Below are positions 7,162-14,530 of a DNA stretch of 14,530 nt, one piece after another. Each line of letters begins with the position of its first letter. Position 1 is the first letter of the stretch. The notes under the pieces are model-generated. The model saw only the letters and a program-made list of their open reading frames with translations. It was not told where the DNA came from and did not search any database. The translations under genes were made by a program, and so were the position numbers. The stretch is from Propionibacteriaceae bacterium (GTDB taxonomy: Bacteria > Actinomycetota > Actinomycetes > Propionibacteriales > Propionibacteriaceae), in the NCBI GenBank assembly GCA_030528545.1, contig JAUMYR010000004.1:47637-62166 (forward strand). The letters run 5' to 3'.

Positions 7162-8834
7162 TGGCCGCGCCAACGACCGTCACTCCGGATTCGGCGAGCA
7201 CCACTCGTCCCTCTTCCCACACCAAGCGTCCCGGCGGTGGCCTGGCTACCTGGGCCGACGAACGCATCGGCTTGGCCAAGATCGCTAAGGGCAGCTTGCG
7301 TAAGGTCTTTCCCGACCACTGGTCCTTCCTGCTCGGCGAGATCGCCCTCTACTCCTTCGTCGTCTTGCTGCTCACCGGCATCTTCTTGACGATCTGGTTC
7401 AAGCCCTCAATGGCCGAGATCGAATACGACGGCTCCTATCAGCTGCTCAAGGGGCTTCCGGTGTCGGAGGCTTTCGCCTCGACGCTGAACATCTCCTTCG
7501 ACATCCGTGGCGGCCTGCTCGTACGCCAGGTGCACCACTGGGCCGCCATGCTGTTCATCGCCGCGGCGATGGCCCACATGCTGCGGGTCTTCTTCACCGG
7601 AGCGTTCCGCAAGCCGCGCGAGGTCAACTGGCTGATCGGCGTCGGACTGCTATCGATGTCGCTGGTCGCCGGCTTCGCCGGTTATTCCCTGCCCGACGAC
7701 CTGCTCTCGGGAACGGGCCTGCGTTTCGTGGATGGCCTGATCCGCTCTATCCCGATCGTGGGAACCTGGCTGGAGTTCTTCATCTTCGGCGGAGAGTTCC
7801 CCGGTGACCTCATCATTCCCCGCCTCTACATGGCCCACATCCTGCTGATCCCCGGCCTGCTGCTGGGCCTGATCAGCGCCCACCTAGCGCTCGTGGTCTA
7901 TCACAAGCACACCCAGTTCCCCGGCCCAGGCCGCACCGAGAACAACGTGGTCGGCTACCCGCTGTTCCCGGTCTATATGGCCAAGGCTGGCGGCTTCTTC
8001 TTCATCGTCTTCGGGGTGCTGCTGCTCATGGGCGCCTTCATGCAGATCAACCCGGTGTGGACCTATGGACCCTATAACCCGGCCCAGGTCACCGCCGGTT
8101 CTCAGCCGGACTGGTACATGGGCTGGGTCGAGGGTGCGATTCGTATCATCCCGAACTGGGAGACCCACATCGCCGGAACTACCTGGAGCTGGAACGTCTT
8201 CCTCCCCGGGGTGGGCCTGATGGGCCTGCTGTTCACCGCCCTGGGCGCCTGGCCCTTCATCGAGCGGTGGCTGACCGGCGATAGCCGCGAACACCACCTG
8301 CTAGACCGCCCGCGCAATGCCGCGACCCGCACCGCCCTTGGGGTTGCGGGCATGACCTGGTACGCCATGTTCTGGATCGCCGGTGGCAACGACATCATCG
8401 CGACCCAGTTCTCCTCCAATATCAACGCGATCACGATCGTCTTGAGAGTGGCGATCTTCGTCGCCCCAGTGATCGCCTACCACATCACCAAACGGATCTG
8501 CCTATCCCTGCAGCGGGCAGACGCCGAACGCGTGCTGCACGGTTCGGAATCCGGTGTCATCAGCCGCAGCGCCGCCGGTGGCTACAGCGAACCCCACGCG
8601 CCATTGCACGAGGACGAGGCGTTCACGCTCACCCAGCATGAGCAACGCCCGGTGCTGACCCAGACCCGGACCGAAGACGCCCACGGAATCCGGGTGAAAC
8701 CCGAGGTCTCGAAGCTGCGCGCACGGCTGTCACGCTGGTACCTCGGCCACGACATTCCCAAGCCCACCGCGGGCGAGATCGCCGAGGCCCACCACCACGG
8801 TGCGGCGGAACTGACCGAGGGCAAGGAACACTAA
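7161..8834 (+). CDS. qcrB: Cytochrome b subunit of menaquinol:cytochrome c reductase
   Basis: A 557-residue cytochrome b, the quinol-oxidising core of the bc1 complex. It binds two b haems in the membrane. Helix B carries the first ligand pair His125 and His139, 14 apart. Helix D carries His226 and His241, 15 apart, a spacing shared with cytochrome b6-type proteins. The quinol-site motif is PDWY (316-319), in place of the PEWY of mitochondria. The sequence begins with a Thr/Ser/Pro-rich cytoplasmic tail of about 30 residues and ends in a hydrophilic C-terminal extension of about 110 residues beyond the last helix, a feature of actinobacterial QcrB. AAGGAGG (7144-7150) lies 10 bases before the ATG, and the start shares one base with the qcrA stop. 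This is last gene of the cluster, followed by a strong hairpin. Confidence 0.97.
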   Translation: MAAPTTVTPDSASTTRPSSHTKRPGGGLATWADERIGLAKIAKGSLRKVFPDHWSFLLGEIALYSFVVLLLTGIFLTIWFKPSMAEIEYDGSYQLLKGLPVSEAFASTLNISFDIRGGLLVRQVHHWAAMLFIAAAMAHMLRVFFTGAFRKPREVNWLIGVGLLSMSLVAGFAGYSLPDDLLSGTGLRFVDGLIRSIPIVGTWLEFFIFGGEFPGDLIIPRLYMAHILLIPGLLLGLISAHLALVVYHKHTQFPGPGRTENNVVGYPLFPVYMAKAGGFFFIVFGVLLLMGAFMQINPVWTYGPYNPAQVTAGSQPDWYMGWVEGAIRIIPNWETHIAGTTWSWNVFLPGVGLMGLLFTALGAWPFIERWLTGDSREHHLLDRPRNAATRTALGVAGMTWYAMFWIAGGNDIIATQFSSNINAITIVLRVAIFVAPVIAYHITKRICLSLQRADAERVLHGSESGVISRSAAGGYSEPHAPLHEDEAFTLTQHEQRPVLTQTRTEDAHGIRVKPEVSKLRARLSRWYLGHDIPKPTAGEIAEAHHHGAAELTEGKEH

Positions 8835-8845
8835 CCCCGTTAGCT

Positions 8846-8886
8846 GAGCCTGGCCCCGCACTCCCCGAGGGTGCGGGGCCAGGCTC
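8846..8886 (+). terminator. Perfect 16-bp hairpin after qcrB
   Basis: GAGCCTGGCCCCGCAC (8846-8861) is exactly complementary to GTGCGGGGCCAGGCTC (8871-8886), around a 9-base loop. It starts 11 bases after the qcrB stop. No T-run follows, as is usual for high-GC actinobacterial terminators. It should end the ctaE-qcrCAB transcript and insulate guaB1, whose promoter lies about 30 bases further on. Confidence 0.88.
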
Positions 8887-8915
8887 GTTACCGAACCCTG
8901 CCCCGGCAGATCTCC

Positions 8916-10385
<1,470 letters not shown>

Positions 10386-10397
10386 CCGGGAGCACCC

Positions 10398-11798
10398 ATG
10401 AACGATCAGCTCATCCCCACGATGTCAGCGACCGAGATCTCTAGGCGGGTGCGTTCCCGCCAGCTGCGGGCCACCGACGTGGTCGCGTCCTGCCTGGAAC
10501 GGATCGGCCGAAGCGATACCGCTCTGCGGGCCTTCACCGCGGTCCGGGACAGCGCGGCCCTAGCCGAGGCCGAGGCTCTGGACGCTGGCGGCCCGGGCAG
10601 CGACGGCCCGTTGGCGGGGGTGCCCGTCGCGGTGAAGGAGGAATACGACGTCCAAGGCATGGTCACGACCCTGGGCGGACACGGCAATTCCACCCCGGCG
10701 GGGGCCGATAGCGAGGCCATCCGCCGGTTGCGGGCCGCCGGGGCGATCATCGTCGGCAAGACCACCATGCCTGAGTTCGGGCAGTTCCCCGAGACTGCGA
10801 GCCTGCGTCACGGGATCAGTGTCAACCCCTGGAACGAGGACTACTCCCCGGGGGGTTCCTCGGGCGGTTCGGCCGCCGCGGTCGCCGCGGGTCTGGTGCC
10901 GGTCGCGCTGGGAGCCGACGGTGGCGGTTCGATCCGGATCCCAGCGTCCTGCTGCGGGCTGATCGGCCTCAAACCGGAGCGCGGACGCATCAGCCCCGCT
11001 CCGGCCTCCGAACACTGGTACGGGCTGGTGAGCCTCGGAGCGCTGAGCCGCACGGTCGCCGACACCGCGCTGGTATGTGACGTGCTGGCCGGGACGATGC
11101 CGACGGATCGGTGGCGCCCCACGCCACTGCCCCGCCCCCTCGCCGAGGATGTCGCCGCGGGACCGGGACGCCTGCGGATCTGCTGGACGCTAGCGCCGGT
11201 CCTTCCAGGCCTGGAGACCGATCCCGAGGTGAGCGCGGCACTCACCTCAATGGTCGGCCGGCTGAGCGGCCTCGGCCACCAGGTCGAGCAGACCACCCGG
11301 CGTTGGCCCGTGCCGACCGATTCCTTCCTGATCCAGTTCCTCGCCGGGATGTATGCCGAGTCCACCATGGTAGAGCACCGTGGGCGTCTCGAGCCGCGCA
11401 CTCGCCGCACCGCCTCGCTGGGCCGTTTCGTCCCCGCGGGCCTGCTGCGGGCCGCCCTGCGGCGGGGGCGCTCGATCGCCGATGCGATCGACCAGCGTTT
11501 CCTCTCCGGGTGGGACGTGCTGATGCTGCCGACCCTGCCCCGCCTGGTCCCGAGGGCCGGGTACCTGAACGGCCTAGGAACCGTGCGTTCGCTGCTGGCG
11601 TCCACCCCCTATGTCGCCAATACCGCCATCTTCAACGTCTCCGGCCACCCGGCGCTGTCGATCCCGGGCGGGTTGAGCCGTGCCGGGCTGCCGATCGGGG
11701 TGCAGTTGGTCGCCCGGCCCGGACGCGAGGGCACCCTGCTGGCGCTGGCGGCTCAGCTTGAGACCGAACAGCCCTGGCCGCCGCTGCCCTTGCGCTGA
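10398..11798 (+). CDS. Amidase-signature family amidase
   Basis: A 466-residue hydrolase of the amidase-signature family, which cleaves amide bonds with a Ser-cisSer-Lys triad. The triad can be placed: Lys80 (VAVKEEYDVQG), Ser154 in GGSSGGS, and nucleophile Ser178 in DGGGSIRIP. The spacings match GatA and FAAH. Length fits the family and there is no signal peptide, so it is probably cytoplasmic. No gatB or gatC is nearby, so a role in tRNA-dependent Gln/Asn formation is unlikely; the true substrate cannot be told from sequence. GGGAG (10388-10392) lies 5 bases before the ATG, and the gene is 12 bases after guaB1, so they probably share a transcript. Its 3' end overlaps the restored reading frame of the opposite-strand lipoprotein gene by 46 bases. 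Confidence 0.92.
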   Translation: MNDQLIPTMSATEISRRVRSRQLRATDVVASCLERIGRSDTALRAFTAVRDSAALAEAEALDAGGPGSDGPLAGVPVAVKEEYDVQGMVTTLGGHGNSTPAGADSEAIRRLRAAGAIIVGKTTMPEFGQFPETASLRHGISVNPWNEDYSPGGSSGGSAAAVAAGLVPVALGADGGGSIRIPASCCGLIGLKPERGRISPAPASEHWYGLVSLGALSRTVADTALVCDVLAGTMPTDRWRPTPLPRPLAEDVAAGPGRLRICWTLAPVLPGLETDPEVSAALTSMVGRLSGLGHQVEQTTRRWPVPTDSFLIQFLAGMYAESTMVEHRGRLEPRTRRTASLGRFVPAGLLRAALRRGRSIADAIDQRFLSGWDVLMLPTLPRLVPRAGYLNGLGTVRSLLASTPYVANTAIFNVSGHPALSIPGGLSRAGLPIGVQLVARPGREGTLLALAAQLETEQPWPPLPLR

Positions 11799-12696
11799 TT
11801 CGATGACGCGCAATCCCGGGTGATGGCCTCGGCGGCGAGCCCCGCCAGCTTGTCCATCTGGCTCACATGGGCCCAGTCTCCGTCGGACTGTAGCTCGGCC
11901 GGGCCGACCCCGTTGGTGATGATCGCGACGGCGTAACCATTGACGATGCCCATCTGACGGGTCTCGGACTTCCTGGTGAGCCATCCCCCTTATAAGCCGA
12001 CGCCCCGATGGTTCCGAGACCCCACGCCTGGGAGTCAACCGGTCGCAACCGGTCGAGCACATAGCGGCTCGTCTCGGCCGAGACCACCTTCCCGTGATGC
12101 AGCGCTGCCATGAACCTCACCTGCTGGTCGACAGTCCAGGTCATGGATCCCTCGCGCTGGTCCGGGGCCACCGTCTCGGGGTCTCCGATGCTGCGCAGGA
12201 TCGAGGTCATCGATCGCCCCGACCCGCCCCGGATCTCACCTCGCAGCATCAGCAGCGCGTCCATGTCGGAGGCTCTAAGGGCTTTGTCGATGAGCTTGTC
12301 CTGACGCTGGGTGAGCCTGCCCGGATCTCCCCCGGCGACTTCCCGCAGGTAGGCGCAGACCACCAGCACCTTCGATGTGGACCACGCCTTGCTTGAGGCC
12401 ACCGAGCCGAGCACAACGATCTCATTGGGCTTCGACAGCGGGGCGAAAGCGATGGCATTGCGGCCGCTGGTCAGGTCGGGGTGGAGAGCCGGTTCCTCCG
12501 CCGCCGGGGACACCGCTGGGGAGGCACTCCCGGCGTCCATGCCCGGTGTGGGGGCCAAAGCGGGGGCCGGAGCCGCCGCGTGTGGGGACGGGCTACCCAC
12601 CGCCAAGGCGGTGGAATCGCCGCTCGTCCCCATGACCGGAGACAGTGCGGCGCATCCCATCACCGGCAAAACCACAAGCCAGGCAAGTCGACGCAT
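11753..12696 (-). pseudogene. Lipoprotein serine hydrolase (beta-lactamase-like fold), frameshifted
   Basis: The coding frame from the ATG at 12694-12696 opens with a lipoprotein signal (MRRLAWLVVLPVMGC, lipid Cys15). A Pro/Ala/Ser linker follows (about 25-75), then a class A beta-lactamase-like domain with the S-x-x-K motif STSK (Ser106, Lys109) and an SDN-like SDM (143-145). After Lys236 the frame slips at a run of five C's (11985-11989; G's in the gene) and ends in a foreign 40-residue tail at 11863, giving 277 residues. Restoring one G gives YKGGW, the expected KGG/KTG-type active-site motif, then a normal strand (MGIVNGYAVAIITNG) and a stop at 11753, 314 residues in all. As read, the third active-site motif is lost. 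This may be a true mutation, a variable tract or a sequencing error. The function (peptidase, carboxypeptidase or lactamase-like) is not determined. It is divergent from a sensor kinase. Confidence 0.75.
11985..11989 (-). other. Homopolymer frameshift site (C5, G5 in coding sense)
   Basis: The coding sense reads TAT AAG GGG GAT here. Adding one G gives TAT AAG GGG GGA TGG (Tyr-Lys-Gly-Gly-Trp) and rejoins about 78 residues of family-like sequence in the other frame. Confidence 0.75.
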
Positions 12697-12714
12697 AGGA
12701 CTAGGCTAATGCCC
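12697..12714. promoter_or_regulatory. Shared symmetrical -10 element between divergent genes
   Basis: The start codons of the lipoprotein (reverse, A at 12696) and kinase (forward, ATG 12709) are separated by only 12 bases. Within them TAGGCTA (12702-12708) reads TAGGCT forward and TAGCCT on the reverse strand, both fitting TAnnnT. The reverse -10 ends 7 bases before the lipoprotein ATG. The forward -10 ends 8 bases before the kinase-frame GTG at 12715. There is no room for Shine-Dalgarno sites, so both mRNAs should be leaderless, and the two directions should compete for polymerase. Confidence 0.5.
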
Positions 12715-13992
12715 GTGAGATACTACTTCGGCCTGGACGAGGAATGGACCCGGCCGCCTCCCGGCGAGGGATGGTGGCGCGCCGATGTAGCGCTGGCGTG
12801 TGCGCTGACGGTGTTTTCGCTGCTCGGGGTCGAGGCGATCCGGGCCGTCGGTAACAGCCCGGAGTTGAGCCATCCGCGCTGGCAGCAGTACCTGGTGATC
12901 GGGATCGCGGGTTTCGTCCTGGTGTGGCGCCGCAGGTTCCCGGTCGCCGTGATGGTCATCCTCACCGGCGTCCATTTCCTGCTCGCTGGTTTGCTCATTC
13001 CCGAGGTCGCGATCACCCTGGGCAGCCAGATTCTGTATTTCATGGCGATGCTCAGCGCCTTCGCCTGGGCGCAGCGGCGCACCGACCTGTTAGTCGGGGC
13101 CGGGGTGGTCCTAGCCACCATGGCGGGCTGGCTGATCTGGCAGTTCGTGACGAGCAATTCCTTCGCCACTCTGTCCCGCGAACCGGCCTCTGGCCTGGTC
13201 AGTCCCCTGGTGGCCGGGGTGATGTGGGCCAGCCTGGTCAATCTGATCTATTTCTTGGGTGCGATGGCCGGAGGGCAGGCCCTGTGGCACAAGGCCAAGG
13301 CGGACGCCCTGGTGAGCGCGCAGGCCAGCCAGCTCCAGGAACAGGCGGAACAGCTAGCCGACCAGGCGGTCCTAGCCGAGCGGGTGCGGATCGCTCGTGA
13401 CTTGCACGATGTGCTCGCCCACCACATCTCCCTGATCGGGGTCCAGGCCGCCGCTGCCCGCCGCGTCCTGTCCCAGCGTCCCGAGGCCGTCGCCGATTCG
13501 CTGGCGATCATCGAAAGCTCATCCCGGGACGCGGTCACCGAGATGCGCGCCGTGCTGGTCACGCTGCGCGATTCCTCCGCGCCCGATCGCTCACCGGTAC
13601 CGCAGACCACCTCCTACGAACAGTTGTTCGCTACTTCTTCGGCTTCCGGGGTGAGTGTGGATTACGCCCTCGTCGACGATGAGCACCAGCTGGGCCGCCT
13701 GCCCCCGGCGATATCGGCCTCTCTATACCGCATTACCCAGGAGGCCCTAGCCAACACGCGGAAACACTCCACCGCCCGCTCGGCCAAGGTAGCCCTGCGG
13801 TTGGTTCCCGGACGGGCCGAATTGGAGGTCACCGATGCCGGTCGGCCCGTCGGTGGCGGGAAAGGCAACGGGTTCGGGCTGCAGGGGATCCGGGAACGGG
13901 TCGCTGCCGCTGGAGGGGACTCCGAGATCGGGCCACGCCCCCACGGGGGATTCCGGGTGCGGATCAGCCTGCCGTGGAGCCAGATCCAATGA
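12709..13992 (+). CDS. NarL-system sensor histidine kinase
   Basis: A 427-residue membrane sensor kinase. The N-terminal 200 residues hold five or six hydrophobic helices with short loops, so the signal is likely sensed in or at the membrane. A coiled segment (about 203-222, QASQLQEQAEQLADQAVLAE) leads to a HisKA_3 domain with ERVRIARDLHDVLAHHIS, phospho-acceptor His233. The HATPase domain has its N box at QEALANTRKHS (Asn349), then VTDAG, and the GFGLQGIRERVAAAGG lid and G box, ending in ISLPW. The ATG at 12709 is taken as start. GTG 12715 is a real alternative if the transcript is leaderless. The frame stays open upstream to 12481, but that part is antisense to the lipoprotein gene. The stop overlaps the response-regulator ATG (ATGA), so the pair is coupled. 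The stimulus and regulon are unknown. Confidence 0.92.
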   Translation: MPVRYYFGLDEEWTRPPPGEGWWRADVALACALTVFSLLGVEAIRAVGNSPELSHPRWQQYLVIGIAGFVLVWRRRFPVAVMVILTGVHFLLAGLLIPEVAITLGSQILYFMAMLSAFAWAQRRTDLLVGAGVVLATMAGWLIWQFVTSNSFATLSREPASGLVSPLVAGVMWASLVNLIYFLGAMAGGQALWHKAKADALVSAQASQLQEQAEQLADQAVLAERVRIARDLHDVLAHHISLIGVQAAAARRVLSQRPEAVADSLAIIESSSRDAVTEMRAVLVTLRDSSAPDRSPVPQTTSYEQLFATSSASGVSVDYALVDDEHQLGRLPPAISASLYRITQEALANTRKHSTARSAKVALRLVPGRAELEVTDAGRPVGGGKGNGFGLQGIRERVAAAGGDSEIGPRPHGGFRVRISLPWSQIQ

Positions 13993-14530
13993 TCCGGGTA
14001 CTGCTCGCCGACGACCAGGCGCTCATTCGTCAGGCTTTCGCGCTGATGCTGTCCTCTGAGGAGGGTATCGAGGTGATCGGCCACGTTGGCGACGGCGCCT
14101 CCGCGGTGGAGGCCACCCGGCGGCTGAACCCCGATGTGGTGCTGATGGATGTCCAGATGCCCGGCATGGACGGTATCGCCGCGACCGCCCGGCTGGCCGA
14201 CCACCCAGCCGGGATCATCATCCTCACGACCTTTGACTCCGATGACTATTTGTTCGAAGCACTCAATGCTGGGGCCGCGGGTTTCCTGCTGAAGAACGCC
14301 GAGCCCGATCAGCTTGTCGCCGGGATCCGCGCCGTCGCCCAAGGACACGCTCTGCTCGCCCCCGAGGTCACCCGCCGGGTGATTGAGAGCCGTGCCCGGC
14401 GTTCGCGCCCCCACCCGGTGTTGCCCGAACTCACCGACCGGGAGACAGAAGTCTGGACCAGGCTGGCCCATGGCCGCTCCAATGCCGAGATCGCGGCCGA
14501 CCTCTTCCTCAGCGAGGCCACGGTCAAGAC
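13989..14530 (+). CDS. NarL/LuxR-family response regulator (3' end beyond window)
   Basis: The first 180 residues of a DNA-binding response regulator, cut by the window end inside the helix-turn-helix. The receiver domain is intact: the acidic pair in LLADDQ, phospho-acceptor Asp54 (VLMDVQMPGMDG), Thr80 (IILTTFD) and Lys102 (GFLLKNA). A linker (about 120-145) precedes the LuxR-type helix-turn-helix, ELTDRETEVWTRLAHGRSNAEIAADLFLSEATVK. Only about 30 more residues are expected. It overlaps the kinase stop by four bases, so this is its cognate regulator, which the kinase's HisKA_3 type predicts. It probably controls its own operon, the divergent lipoprotein, or genes beyond the window; no site can be pointed to. 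Confidence 0.95.
   Translation, partial: MIRVLLADDQALIRQAFALMLSSEEGIEVIGHVGDGASAVEATRRLNPDVVLMDVQMPGMDGIAATARLADHPAGIIILTTFDSDDYLFEALNAGAAGFLLKNAEPDQLVAGIRAVAQGHALLAPEVTRRVIESRARRSRPHPVLPELTDRETEVWTRLAHGRSNAEIAADLFLSEATVK

Noticed and set aside
7884..8297. Reverse-strand open frame within qcrB, and many similar long antisense frames elsewhere
   Set aside because: Long empty frames are expected in GC-rich DNA. These have odd His/Gln/Arg composition and no domains, and they lie opposite well-conserved genes.
12481..12708. 76-residue N-terminal extension of the histidine kinase
   Set aside because: It is antisense to the lipoprotein signal and linker, is Arg/Gly-rich as antisense GC-rich frames usually are, and ends at a strong promoter-like motif.

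Overview
The window is GC-rich actinobacterial DNA (Actinomycetota). The evidence is a menaquinol-cytochrome c reductase of the actinobacterial type (di-haem QcrC, three-helix Rieske QcrA, cytochrome b with a PDWY motif), a GuaB1-type IMPDH/GMP reductase, a 'sunset'-domain protein, GTG/TTG starts and several apparently leaderless genes. The order trpD (reverse), ctaE, qcrC, qcrA, qcrB is the arrangement known from Mycobacterium and its relatives. A member of the Propionibacteriales is my best guess, but the lineage below phylum is inference.

Layout. 1-2082: a cyclophilin (ppi, reverse, TTG start) diverges from a membrane protein ending in a sunset domain, which is followed by a small A24 prepilin peptidase. 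2063-4469: a reverse-strand operon ctaG > degenerate receiver-domain protein > trpD, each junction a 4-base stop/start overlap. 4470-4555/4561: a divergent promoter region. 4556-8834: the forward respiratory cluster ctaE-qcrC-qcrA-qcrB, closed by a perfect 16-bp hairpin. 8928-11798: guaB1 and an amidase-signature enzyme, 12 bases apart. 11753-12696: a reverse lipoprotein of the serine beta-lactamase-like fold, broken by a one-base frameshift. 12709-14530: a NarL-type two-component system (histidine kinase, then a response regulator cut by the window edge).

How they work together. QcrCAB oxidises menaquinol and passes electrons through the di-haem QcrC to an aa3 oxidase. CtaE is subunit III of that oxidase and CtaG loads its copper; the other oxidase subunits (CtaC, CtaD, CtaF) are not here. 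TrpD is a biosynthetic passenger of the respiratory locus. GuaB1 belongs to purine interconversion. The frameshifted lipoprotein and the sensor kinase start only 12 bases apart and seem to share one symmetrical -10 element.

Nothing resembles a phage, insertion sequence, CRISPR array, tRNA or rRNA. No gap between genes exceeds about 105 bases. The most unusual items are the frameshifted serine hydrolase, the shared leaderless divergent promoter, the receiver domain lacking two of its conserved signalling residues, and the sunset-domain protein next to an orphan prepilin peptidase.
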